From NCBI GenBank assembly GCA_016787445.1, contig JAEUTQ010000018.1:1-64000 (forward strand): a stretch of DNA of 64,000 bases, written 5' to 3'. Shown here piece by piece: positions 53,957-62,334 of this stretch (within the stretch, counting starts at the first letter, position 1; every line of letters begins with the position of its first letter). The notes beneath the pieces were generated by a model. That model saw nothing but the letters and a program-made list of their open reading frames with translations. It was not told the DNA's origin and did no database searches. Made by a program: the position numbers and the translations under genes. Source of the stretch: Bacteroidia bacterium. Its GTDB lineage: Bacteria > Bacteroidota > Bacteroidia > B-17B0 > Aurantibacillaceae.

Positions 53957-53964
53957 CAAAAGTA
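53957..53964 (-). promoter_or_regulatory. -7 box of the darB-hotdog-ABC operon
   Basis: The minus strand reads TACTTTTG, fitting TAnnTTTG, about 54 bases before the darB ATG and 58 bases after the darA stop, so darB can be transcribed separately from darA. Confidence 0.42.
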
Positions 53965-54022
53965 ATATTTCTGTGCTAATTACGTGTTTAACATGAAAAA
54001 ATAAGTGGCAGCGGGTATATCA

Positions 54023-54946
54023 TCAAGACTTTAAACCCGTTTGCTGGTAGTAAGCAATTTCCCTTTTCATTTTACCGGGAACAATAATTGGAGTTAAACG
54101 CGCCACAATAGTAATAATGGGTGAAAGAAGTAAAATAGCTGTAGGCAATACAATTCCAAAAATACGAACGCGTGTTTTGCGGGCAGGATTTCCTGAATTA
54201 CCTTTTTTCCGAATATAATTCGCGTAGATTGGAAACATGGCTCGACCTCTACCCTCCATAATCATAATATTAGCGCGTAGAAAATTTAAATTAGCCTGTA
54301 CAATTTTTGGTTGAAGTGAACTATAATTATTTTTTTCTAAACATGATTTTATTTCCTCTCCAACACCGGAGGCCGCATCCAAATCCTTCTGATTAATTCC
54401 GTATCGAGGAAAAAAGCCCATAAATTTTTCTTTCACACCCTTCAATTCAAATGCTAATACAGTTACTAAACTGGTGAGATTAGAAGAATGATCCGGAAAA
54501 ACAAGATTGCCCACCAAATTCGCGTTTAAATCCTTCAAATATTTTTTCATTTTCTCTTGCGCACCCAACCACATGTTACGGCAATTAATAATTGTAATGA
54601 CCGGCTTTCCATTCAGTAATTTCTTTGCTTCAGGAGTTTGCAGAAACGAACTAATGGGGCGACATACACTTAAAAACCAAGGTTGATAGGCTATGACTAT
54701 TAAATCATAATTTTTTTCAGGATTAATTTTTAAAGGCTGCAATTCCATTGGAATTCCAAACACATTTTCAGGAAAGGCATCCATAAATTCCTGATAACCC
54801 CATGGATACGAAAAAGGAACTTTTGGTGAAATTAATTCGTAATCGATTTCATAATTGCTATCCTGCACAAACGATTTAAGCGAAGCGTCTATTGCGCTCT
54901 TTGCCTGCCCTGTTTGTGTAAAATAGATAACCAGAATTTTTTTCAT
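54023..54946 (-). CDS. darA: DarA-like dialkylresorcinol biosynthesis protein (flavodoxin-like)
   Basis: 307 residues. The N-terminus KKILVIYFTQTGQAKSAIDA has the flavodoxin-like nucleotide loop. The middle has LIVIAYQPWFLSVCRPISSFLQ near residue 88 and ITIINCRNMWLGAQEKMKKYL near 118. A C-terminal hydrophobic segment (IFGIVLPTAILLLSPIITIVARLTP, near 265-290) suggests membrane association. This is the pattern of proteins annotated as DarA in Bacteroidota, which act with DarB to form the resorcinol ring. The exact reaction is not settled by sequence. A -7 box lies 18 bases upstream. Confidence 0.8.
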   Translation of the reverse strand: MKKILVIYFTQTGQAKSAIDASLKSFVQDSNYEIDYELISPKVPFSYPWGYQEFMDAFPENVFGIPMELQPLKINPEKNYDLIVIAYQPWFLSVCRPISSFLQTPEAKKLLNGKPVITIINCRNMWLGAQEKMKKYLKDLNANLVGNLVFPDHSSNLTSLVTVLAFELKGVKEKFMGFFPRYGINQKDLDAASGVGEEIKSCLEKNNYSSLQPKIVQANLNFLRANIMIMEGRGRAMFPIYANYIRKKGNSGNPARKTRVRIFGIVLPTAILLLSPIITIVARLTPIIVPGKMKREIAYYQQTGLKS

Positions 54947-54963
54947 GACAAATTAATTACTCG

Positions 54964-54971
54964 CAAATTTA
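54964..54971 (-). promoter_or_regulatory. -7 box of darA (divergent promoter region)
   Basis: The minus strand reads TAAATTTG, fitting TAnnTTTG, 17 bases before the darA ATG, so the leader would be only about 10 bases. Confidence 0.5.
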
Positions 54972-54981
54972 AGCTTATATT

Positions 54982-54989
54982 TATATTTG
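54982..54989 (+). promoter_or_regulatory. -7 box of the RidA-family gene (divergent promoter region)
   Basis: TATATTTG fits TAnnTTTG, 15 bases before ATG 55005, so the leader would be about 10 bases. The two -7 boxes of the divergent pair are only 10 bases apart, so the polymerases would compete. Confidence 0.5.
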
Positions 54990-55004
54990 CTTTTAAATTT
55001 TATC

Positions 55005-55430
55005 ATGAGTAACGAAAACATTAAAATAGAATCGGGTAAGGCACCAGAACCGGTTGGTTTATATCCGCATGCTCGTCGCGTTGGCAATTTATTATTTTTA
55101 AGTGGTGTGGGGCCACGCGAGAGAGGTACTAAAAAAATTCCGGGAGTGGAACTCGATGACAATAACAACATCATTAGTTACGATATTGCCGCTCAATGTC
55201 ACAGTGTTTTCAGAAACATCAAATACATTTTAGAAGATTCAGGAAGCAGTTGGGATAAAATTGTTGATGTAACGGTTTTCTTAACCAACATGAAAGACGA
55301 TTTTCCTATTTATAATAAAATTTGGGCCGAGTATTTTAAAGATAATGCGCCTTGCAGAACAACTTTGGAAATAAATAAACTGCCAACGCCAATTGCTATC
55401 GAATTAAAAGTTATTGCAACCATCGATTAA
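55005..55430 (+). CDS. RidA/YjgF family deaminase, 2-aminomuconate deaminase-like
   Basis: 141 residues from ATG 55005; a TTG-initiated extension from 54987 lies inside the -7 box. The RidA trimer fold is seen as GLYPHARRVGNLLFLSGVGPRERGTKKI near residue 20, NIKYILEDSGSSWDKIVDVTVFLTNM near 70, and the active-site Arg in APCRTTLEINKLPTPIAIELKVIA near 113. The GVGPRERGTxxxPG stretch and length are closer to AmnD-like 2-aminomuconate deaminases than to housekeeping RidA (about 125 residues). That would fit the ALDH8-like enzyme at 3366 in kynurenine breakdown. Generic enamine deaminase activity is the fallback. Followed by a secreted unknown 11 bases on. Confidence 0.8.
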   Translation: MSNENIKIESGKAPEPVGLYPHARRVGNLLFLSGVGPRERGTKKIPGVELDDNNNIISYDIAAQCHSVFRNIKYILEDSGSSWDKIVDVTVFLTNMKDDFPIYNKIWAEYFKDNAPCRTTLEINKLPTPIAIELKVIATID

Positions 55431-55441
55431 ACATTGCAACC

Positions 55442-55858
55442 ATGAAAAAAATCATTTCTATACTATTACTTTTCTTCTGCGCTTCGGTATTTTCTCAGAA
55501 CGAAAAACAAGACTATTCTAAACTGAAAATTTTAGATGACGTTAAGTTGAGCGTGGAAGGTGTTGACTTATTAGGAAACACCACGCAAAAAAACATGGAA
55601 GCTTTGAAAGAATTAAAATTAACCGGACTGGATGCGGAGAATTTTAAAATCATTTACTATCATTTTAAAACCAACTACAAACATAGTTTAACCAAAGATG
55701 AGTTTACCGATGGAATTATTACAGAAGCCATGACAAAATTCTTTCATGATCTGGAAAGTAATTGCAAAGTGACTTTCGAAGAAATAGTTATTAAACAAAC
55801 AGAAACAGGAAAGCTATTTAAAATCACTCCACTTACTTTGGTTATTAAGGTAGATTAA
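55442..55858 (+). CDS. Secreted protein of unknown function
   Basis: 138 residues with a clear signal peptide (residues 1-19, ending SVFSQ). The mature part is a mixed alpha/beta sequence without Cys, with KLSVEGVDLLGNTTQKNMEALKELKLTGLDAENFKI and ending in a strand ITPLTLVIKVD. No family recognised. It is probably cotranscribed with the RidA-family gene and is followed by a strong terminator. Confidence 0.7.
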   Translation: MKKIISILLLFFCASVFSQNEKQDYSKLKILDDVKLSVEGVDLLGNTTQKNMEALKELKLTGLDAENFKIIYYHFKTNYKHSLTKDEFTDGIITEAMTKFFHDLESNCKVTFEEIVIKQTETGKLFKITPLTLVIKVD

Positions 55859-55878
55859 TCTGCCAAAAATTCAATATG

Positions 55879-55905
55879 AAAAAGCCCTAATTATTCGGGC
55901 TTTTT
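55879..55905 (+). terminator. Intrinsic terminator after the RidA-secreted protein pair
   Basis: AAAAAGCCC (55879-55887) pairs with GGGCTTTTT (55897-55905) around an AT-rich 9-base loop, with the T tract included in the stem end. Confidence 0.9.
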
Positions 55906-55961
55906 AGTATATTTATATAATAAATTAGGCATCCCCGCGTTAATCTTTAAAATTCAACATC

Positions 55962-56921
55962 ATGCCTGTAAGATTTTTAATTTTTGCTTCACTCGTTTTT
56001 TTCTCGTTAAACTTTTTTGCGCAGGATCAACTCTTCAAAAAAGACAACAGTAAACTAGAAGTGAAGGTTTTGGAAGTAACGCCGAACGAGGTTAAATATA
56101 AATTAAAGTCTAATCCCGACGGGCCGCTTTACATTGTTAACAAAAGTGATGTGGCTTTGCTTATTTACGCAAACGGTGAACACGAAACTTTTCCTGAAAG
56201 CAAACAAAAAACAGAAATTGTATACGCCCCGGTTTCTCCATTTGTAAGAATGGATAGCTTAAGAGCACAGCGAAAAAGAGAAAGCACGGAACAATTCAAT
56301 ACAATGACCAAAAAGAAAAACGTTGTTTTTGTAAACTCTTTGGCTCTATTAAACGGAACTGCCAGTCTTTCTTACTTACGCGAATTCGGAAATGGTTTAT
56401 TCAGTATTCACTTACCTGTGTCTACTTCGTTTCTTGAGCCATCTTTGCAAAACAGCTTTGGCTTATCTACCAATTATTACTACGGAAACATTTACAATTA
56501 CAAGATAACACACAAAACCATTGACGCGGGAATGGGTATTTACTTTCACACCAGTGGTAAGCATGCTATTACTCATTTCATTGGTCCGTTAATTCGCTTC
56601 GCTCAATATAATGGCACCTTTTATACCTATGATTATTCCTTAGATCAATGGGGTAATCCAATAACCGGTTATTCTGATAAAAAACACGGATTTGTACTTA
56701 ATGAATCTTACGCTATGATTAACAATGGGATTTTGTTTAGAATTACACCCGCTTTTAACATGATGTTACACGCCGCCATTGGCACCACCATCAATCGTCA
56801 ATTCGTTGCCAATGATCCTAATGATTTTAAGTCTCCTAACGGTTATTATAACTACAATCAAAATTATACCAATTCAAATCCGGTGTTTAACATTGGGCTT
56901 AACGTGGGATACAGATTCTAA
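55962..56921 (+). CDS. Putative outer-membrane beta-barrel protein
   Basis: 319 residues. Signal peptide at residues 1-21 (SLNFFAQ end). Residues 25-75 form a small domain (KLEVKVLEVTPNEVKYKLKSNPDGPLYIVNKSDVALLIYANGE) common at the start of Bacteroidota envelope proteins. From about residue 120, alternating Tyr/Asn/Phe-rich strands (VSTSFLEPSLQNSFGLSTNYYYGN, KKHGFVLNESYAMINNGILFRITPAFNMMLHAAIG) lead to a C-terminal VGYRF, the typical barrel ending. Function unknown. A single gene between a terminator and ileS. Confidence 0.75.
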   Translation: MPVRFLIFASLVFFSLNFFAQDQLFKKDNSKLEVKVLEVTPNEVKYKLKSNPDGPLYIVNKSDVALLIYANGEHETFPESKQKTEIVYAPVSPFVRMDSLRAQRKRESTEQFNTMTKKKNVVFVNSLALLNGTASLSYLREFGNGLFSIHLPVSTSFLEPSLQNSFGLSTNYYYGNIYNYKITHKTIDAGMGIYFHTSGKHAITHFIGPLIRFAQYNGTFYTYDYSLDQWGNPITGYSDKKHGFVLNESYAMINNGILFRITPAFNMMLHAAIGTTINRQFVANDPNDFKSPNGYYNYNQNYTNSNPVFNIGLNVGYRF

Positions 56922-57032
56922 TTATTTCTCTACCTCTCTAGTTGTTAACTATTTAAAAAGCCTTATCAGGGCTAAATAATCTTTATTTTACAGCTTATTT
57001 TTAGTAAATTCGCTCTCCTTTTTAAAAAGCGG

Positions 57033-60000
57033 ATGAAAAAATATCCAGAATATAAGCAACTCAACTTACCTCAAATCAGCAAAGAGGTTTTAAAATTTTG
57101 GGAAGAAAACAAAACTTTCGAAAAATCAGTGTCTACCCGTGAGGGAAAAACACCGTGGGTTTTTTATGAAGGCCCGCCAAGCGCAAACGGAATGCCCGGC
57201 ATTCACCACGTGATGGCGCGCGCTATTAAAGATATTTTTTGTCGCTTCAAAACTTTACAAGGTTATCAGGTAAAACGTAAAGCCGGTTGGGACACCCATG
57301 GTTTACCAATAGAATTAGGCGTTGAAAAAAGTTTAGGCATTACTAAAGAAGATATCGGAAATAAAAATAGTCCGAAATATATTTCAGTTGAAGATTACAA
57401 CAAAGCTTGCCGTAAGGAAGTGATGAAGTATACCGATAAGTGGGAAGAACTCACTGCTAAAATGGGATACTGGGTAAACATGAACGACCCTTACATTACT
57501 TACGATAACAAATACATTGAGAGCGTTTGGTGGTTATTGCAAAATCTTTACAAGAAAAATTTATTGTACAAAGGTTATACCATTCAGCCATACTCTCCGG
57601 CAGCAGGTACAGGATTATCTTCACACGAATTAAATCAGCCGGGTTGTTACCGCGATGTAAAAGACAGAACAGCAACAGTACAATTCAAAATCCGGAAAAA
57701 GGAATTTGAAAAACACACTGTATTAAATCAGTTTAAAGCTGACGAAAAAGAATTTTACTTCTTAGCATGGACTACCACACCTTGGACTCTTCCATCAAAT
57801 ACCGCCCTAGCAGTTGGTAAGGATATTGATTATGTTTTTGTAAACAGCTTCAATCCGTTTACAGGAAGTCCGCAGGTTGTAGTGCTCGCAAAAGATTTAG
57901 TAAACAAATATTTCTCCGAAAAACACACCGATTTAAAATTCGAAGATTACAAGCCGGGTGATAAAAACATTCCTTTTAAAATTGTTGGTCACTGTAAAGG
58001 TTCTGATTTAGCAGGCATCCATTACGATCAGTTATTACCATTTGCAGAACCTGAAGGAAATGCGTTTAAAGTTTTAGTAGGCGATTTCGTTACGACTACC
58101 GATGGTACAGGTATCGTTCACATTGCGCCAAGCTTTGGTGCCGATGACTTTAGAGTGGCGAAACAAAACAATGTTGGTGCACTTACCCTTGTTGACAAAC
58201 GCGGTAAATTTTTACCGGAAGTGCAAGATGGTATTTTCCTTTACGGAGAAGAATATGTAAAAGAAGCGTATTACACCGAAGAAGAAAAGAAAGCTGAATT
58301 TGAAAAGCAGAAAAAAATATTAGAAGCCCACGGAAAAATTAAAGATTTAAAAGTTTATCTGAGCGTTGATGAACGTATCGTTTTAAAATTACAGGAAGAA
58401 GGAAAATTATTTAAGAAAGAAACCTACGAACACAGTTATCCGCATTGCTGGAGAACTGATAAACCGGTTTTATATTATCCATTGGATTCGTGGTTCATCA
58501 AATCAACGGAGGCAAAAGACCGTATGATTGAATTGAACAAAACTATTAACTGGAAACCTGAAGCAACAGGAACCGGTCGTTTTGGTAACTGGTTAGAGAA
58601 TTTGAATGATTGGAATTTATCACGTTCACGTTTCTGGGGTATTCCAATTCCAATCTGGACCAGCGAAGATAAAACAGAACAAATTTGTATTGGCTCAGCA
58701 GAAGAATTACAAAAAGAAATTGCAAATGCACTTGCAAAAGGTGTAATGAATGATAATCCGCTTGCGAAATACAAAGTGGGTGACATGAGTAAAGAAAACT
58801 ACGATACATTTGATTTACATAAACCATACGCCGATACCATTGTATTAGAGAAAAACGGGAAAAAATTATTCCGTGAACCGGATTTGATTGACGTGTGGTT
58901 TGACAGTGGCGCTATGCCTTATGCACAATTGCACTATCCTTTTGAGAACAAAGATTTAATTGATAACAAAAAATATTTTCCTGCCGATTTCATTGCGGAA
59001 GGTGTTGATCAAACCCGTGGCTGGTTCTTTACCTTACACGCTATCGCAACAATGAACTTTGATTCGGTTGCTTACAAAAATGTAGTAAGTAACGGATTGG
59101 TGTTAGACAAAAACGGAAACAAAATGAGTAAGCGTTTAGGAAACGCAGTAGATCCGTTTGAAACATTAGAAAAATTTGGTGCCGATGCTACTCGCTGGTA
59201 CATGATTGCGAATGCTGCGCCTTGGGATAATTTAAAATTTGATATTGAAGGCATCAGCGAAGTTCAACGTCAGTTATTCGGAACGTTGTATAATACTTAT
59301 GGTTTTTACGCCTTATACGCGAACGTTGACGGATTTTTGGTTGATGAAAACAATATTGTTCCGGTTAAAGACCGTCAGGAATTAGACCGTTGGATTTTAT
59401 CTAAACTCCACAGTTTAATAAAAGACGTTACTGCGCATTATGAAAATTTTGAACCGCATCGTGCCGCACGTTCCATCGAAGAATTTGTTGATGAGCATTT
59501 AAGTAACTGGTATGTGCGTTTGAGCCGACGCCGTTTCTGGAAAGGTGACATGAGTACTGATAAAAAAGCGGCGTATGAAACTCTTCACGAGTGTTTAATG
59601 GTGGTTGCTCAGTTAATGAGTCCAATTGCACCTTTCTTTGGAGAATGGTTATATCAAAATTTAAGCACGCCTGTTCGTGAAAACGCAATTAAAAACAACA
59701 CGCCACTTCGTTTTGAATCGGTGCATTTAACCGAATTTGTGAAAGCGGAAGAAAAAATTATTGATGTGAATTTAGAGCAGCGCATGGAGTTGGCTCAAAA
59801 AATTTCATCCATGATTTTATCGATACGTAAAAAAGAAAACTTACGTGTGCGTCAGCCTTTACAAAAAATTCAAATTCCAATTTTAGACAAAGAAACACAA
59901 AGCAAAATTGAAGCCGTAAAAGATTTGATATTAGCTGAGGTAAACGTGAAGGAAATTGAATTTGTGGATGAGAGCAAAACGCAAATTGTAAAAAACCTGA

Positions 60001-60521
60001 AGCTGAATTTTAAAACCTTAGGCAAAAAATGCGGGGCTAACATGAAAGCCGTTCAAGCATTTGCCAATGAAAACGGCGCCAAAATAATAAGCGGAATAGA
60101 AAAAAACGGAACATTCACCGTTTCTGTTAACGGAGCGGATATCGTTCTTGAAACCGAAGATGTTGAAATTATTCCGGTTGACATTCCGGGTTGGAAGGTC
60201 GCGAATAATGGTCCTTTAACTGTAGCTTTGGATGTAACTCTAACCGAACCATTAAAGCAAGAAGGGTTAGCGCGTGAAATTGTGAACCGTATTCAAAACC
60301 TGCGTAAAGACAAGGGATTAGACGTTACCGATCGTATTTTGGTTAAAATAAAGCAAAATGAGGCCTTAAATTCGGCCATAAATAATAATTTAAGTTATAT
60401 TTGTTCTGAGACATTAACCGGCGATTTGCAACTGGTAGCAGATTTAAATACCGCAACTGCTAATGCCGTTGAAGTTGACGAAACAATATCGACCTTAATA
60501 TCAATTGAAAAGTTAAACTGA
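57033..60521 (+). CDS. ileS: Isoleucyl-tRNA synthetase
   Basis: 1162 residues, class I synthetase charging tRNA-Ile. The HIGH motif appears as PSANGMPGIHHVMAR near residue 50. The editing domain has TTPWTLPSNTALAV near 249 and GTGIVHIAPSFGADDF near 355. The SWFI and WNLSRSRFWGIPIP blocks are near 490-545, and KMSKR is in NGNKMSKRLGNAVDPFETL near 695. An anticodon-binding domain and a C-terminal extension typical of the eukaryotic-like IleS2 class follow; that class is often linked with mupirocin tolerance (inference from class, not shown here). 16 bases before the DksA-like gene. Confidence 0.97.
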   Translation: MKKYPEYKQLNLPQISKEVLKFWEENKTFEKSVSTREGKTPWVFYEGPPSANGMPGIHHVMARAIKDIFCRFKTLQGYQVKRKAGWDTHGLPIELGVEKSLGITKEDIGNKNSPKYISVEDYNKACRKEVMKYTDKWEELTAKMGYWVNMNDPYITYDNKYIESVWWLLQNLYKKNLLYKGYTIQPYSPAAGTGLSSHELNQPGCYRDVKDRTATVQFKIRKKEFEKHTVLNQFKADEKEFYFLAWTTTPWTLPSNTALAVGKDIDYVFVNSFNPFTGSPQVVVLAKDLVNKYFSEKHTDLKFEDYKPGDKNIPFKIVGHCKGSDLAGIHYDQLLPFAEPEGNAFKVLVGDFVTTTDGTGIVHIAPSFGADDFRVAKQNNVGALTLVDKRGKFLPEVQDGIFLYGEEYVKEAYYTEEEKKAEFEKQKKILEAHGKIKDLKVYLSVDERIVLKLQEEGKLFKKETYEHSYPHCWRTDKPVLYYPLDSWFIKSTEAKDRMIELNKTINWKPEATGTGRFGNWLENLNDWNLSRSRFWGIPIPIWTSEDKTEQICIGSAEELQKEIANALAKGVMNDNPLAKYKVGDMSKENYDTFDLHKPYADTIVLEKNGKKLFREPDLIDVWFDSGAMPYAQLHYPFENKDLIDNKKYFPADFIAEGVDQTRGWFFTLHAIATMNFDSVAYKNVVSNGLVLDKNGNKMSKRLGNAVDPFETLEKFGADATRWYMIANAAPWDNLKFDIEGISEVQRQLFGTLYNTYGFYALYANVDGFLVDENNIVPVKDRQELDRWILSKLHSLIKDVTAHYENFEPHRAARSIEEFVDEHLSNWYVRLSRRRFWKGDMSTDKKAAYETLHECLMVVAQLMSPIAPFFGEWLYQNLSTPVRENAIKNNTPLRFESVHLTEFVKAEEKIIDVNLEQRMELAQKISSMILSIRKKENLRVRQPLQKIQIPILDKETQSKIEAVKDLILAEVNVKEIEFVDESKTQIVKNLKLNFKTLGKKCGANMKAVQAFANENGAKIISGIEKNGTFTVSVNGADIVLETEDVEIIPVDIPGWKVANNGPLTVALDVTLTEPLKQEGLAREIVNRIQNLRKDKGLDVTDRILVKIKQNEALNSAINNNLSYICSETLTGDLQLVADLNTATANAVEVDETISTLISIEKLN

Positions 60522-60537
60522 TTAAGTAAAGTGTAAG

Positions 60538-61593
60538 ATGGCTAAGAAAGACAATAAAAAAGCAAAGGCAAAACCGGCGAAAAAAGCCGTAAAGCCTGCT
60601 GCAAAAAAAGCAACTAAGCCTGCTAAAAAGGTAACAAAACCTGCTGCAAAAAAAGCCGCAAAACCGGCTAAACCTGCAAAAAAAGCTGCAAAACCGGTAG
60701 CGAAAAAAACCGTTAAACCTGCTCCTAAAAAAGCAGCGAAACCAGTTAAGCCTGCTAAATCAGCAAAACCGGCGAAGGCTGTGAAAACAGTTAAAGATTT
60801 AATGGTAAAGAAAACGGCAGGTAAGCCAATTGATGCGATTAAAAAATCAGCAAAAGCTGTTTCAAAAGATAAAAAGGGAAAGAAGAAATCACGCGGTGAC
60901 GACGATGATGATGATGAAGATGTTGATGTAAAAGATGATTACGAAAAAAATGAAGAGGATGATGAAATTGTTGGCGATTTAGAAGAGCCGGCTGTTTTAG
61001 ATGTGGATGGTGATATTCCACCTCCTGATGATGATGATGATGATGATGAAGTGCCAATTAAAAAAGGTCGCGGTCGTCGTAAAAAGAGTGAAGGAAAATC
61101 AAGTGGCGGTAGCATGGAAGCATATATCCGTAACCGTCCTTTACAAATTGATTTATCAAAACCATTAATTAAAAAAAGCGCGGAAGAAGCTCCAAAGCCT
61201 TTCGTTAACACAAAAGATAATCGTTCGCGATATACAGATAAAGAATTAGCGGAGTTCAAAGAGTTAATCCTTGAGAAATTAAAAGAAGCTCAAACGGATT
61301 ACGAATTACTGAAACAAACTTTATCTAACGAAGACAACCACGGAACGGATGATACTTCTCCAACCTTTAAATTATTGGAAGATGGAAGTGATGTTTTATC
61401 GAAAGAAGAAACTGCACAGTTAGCTGCTCGTCAGGAAAAGTATATCATTAATTTAAAAAACGCGTTGGTTCGTATAGAAAACAAAACGTACGGAATTTGC
61501 CGCGTAACCGGTAAGTTAATTCCTAAAGAACGTTTACGTAGTGTGCCTCATGCTACATTAGGCATCGATGCTAAATTGAACCAAAACAAATAA
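60538..61593 (+). CDS. TraR/DksA-like protein with histone-H1-like basic tail and acidic linker
   Basis: 351 residues. Residues 1 to about 100 are Lys/Ala/Pro repeats (KPAKKA, KPAAKKA units). About 118-180 is a very acidic linker with Asp runs (seven in a row near 163), and 180-190 is a basic RGRRKK patch. The C-terminal 115 residues are DksA-like: coiled-coil helices (DKELAEFKELILEKLKEAQTDYELLKQTL and EETAQLAARQEKYIINLKNALVRIENKTYGICRVTGKLIPKERLRSVPHATL). The DksA C4 zinc finger is reduced to a single Cys. Related fused proteins occur in Bacteroidota beside lspA and ileS, as here. Transcription regulation through RNA polymerase is inferred from the DksA part. Confidence 0.85.
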   Translation: MAKKDNKKAKAKPAKKAVKPAAKKATKPAKKVTKPAAKKAAKPAKPAKKAAKPVAKKTVKPAPKKAAKPVKPAKSAKPAKAVKTVKDLMVKKTAGKPIDAIKKSAKAVSKDKKGKKKSRGDDDDDDEDVDVKDDYEKNEEDDEIVGDLEEPAVLDVDGDIPPPDDDDDDDEVPIKKGRGRRKKSEGKSSGGSMEAYIRNRPLQIDLSKPLIKKSAEEAPKPFVNTKDNRSRYTDKELAEFKELILEKLKEAQTDYELLKQTLSNEDNHGTDDTSPTFKLLEDGSDVLSKEETAQLAARQEKYIINLKNALVRIENKTYGICRVTGKLIPKERLRSVPHATLGIDAKLNQNK

Positions 61594-61610
61594 AAACTGT
61601 TTACACTCTA

Positions 61611-61644
61611 AAGTGTCAATTCAAAAATGGATTGACACTTTTTT
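61611..61644 (+). terminator. Intrinsic terminator between the DksA-like gene and lspA
   Basis: Perfect 10-base stem AAGTGTCAAT (61611-61620) with ATTGACACTT (61631-61640), 10-base loop, followed by TTTT. lspA starts only 7 bases later, so lspA-hemH may depend on read-through or on a promoter inside the DksA-like gene. Confidence 0.82.
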
Positions 61645-61650
61645 ATTTAT

Positions 61651-62334
61651 ATGCTTAAAAAATATAAAATACCACTTCTTACTATTTTCTCGGTATTGTT
61701 TATCGATCAGTTTATTAAAATTTACATTAAACTGAATTATCCTTTAGGAGAAGTTACACGGGTTGCCGGTGATTGGTTCATTCTTCACTTTACAGAAAAT
61801 CCGGGAATGGCTTTTGGCTTAGAGTTTGGCGGAGATTACGGAAAGTTATTTTTAAGTGTGTTTCGCATTATTGCTTGCGGTGTTGGTATATGGTACATCA
61901 CAACGCTCGTTAAAAAAGGAGAACATTGGGGATTCATTCTCTCGGTATCTTTGATTTTAGCCGGCGCCATGGGGAATATTTTTGACTCGGTATTTTATGG
62001 TGTATTATTTGGCGAGAGTGATGAATTTAATGTGGCTCAGTTCATGCCGGCCGAAGGCGGATACGCAGGCTTTTTACATGGGCGTGTGGTAGACATGTTT
62101 TACTTTCCGCTTTATGAAGGACATTTTCCGGATTGGTTTCCAATTTGGGGCGGTGAAGATTTTCAATTCTTCAGACCTATTTTTAATTTCGCCGACTTTG
62201 CAATATCCACCGGTGTTGGAATCATTCTGGTGTTTCAGAAAAAATTCATCAATGAACATCAGCATCATCTTCACGAAAACCCAACTGAAACATCCGTAGA
62301 AAATGTTCAGGAAAATTCAAATGAAACAAAATGA
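61651..62334 (+). CDS. lspA: Lipoprotein signal peptidase (signal peptidase II)
   Basis: 227 residues, longer than the 160-170 of most LspA because of an insertion of about 45 residues before the last helix (FGESDEFNVAQFMPAEGGYAG...) and a His/Asn/Glu-rich tail of about 25 residues, both seen in other Bacteroidota. Motifs: DQFIKIYIKLN near residue 20, HFTENPGMAFGL near 46, and catalytic Asp residues in GNIFDSVFYG near 112 and FNFADFAIS near 184. Four membrane helices. It cleaves prolipoproteins such as ActE and the poly-C lipoprotein. Overlaps hemH by 4 bases (ATGA). Confidence 0.95.
   Translation: MLKKYKIPLLTIFSVLFIDQFIKIYIKLNYPLGEVTRVAGDWFILHFTENPGMAFGLEFGGDYGKLFLSVFRIIACGVGIWYITTLVKKGEHWGFILSVSLILAGAMGNIFDSVFYGVLFGESDEFNVAQFMPAEGGYAGFLHGRVVDMFYFPLYEGHFPDWFPIWGGEDFQFFRPIFNFADFAISTGVGIILVFQKKFINEHQHHLHENPTETSVENVQENSNETK

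Noticed and set aside
60839-61259. His-rich and Ser-rich minus-strand frames opposite the DksA-like gene
   Set aside because: They are produced by the GAT and AAA codon runs of the real gene.
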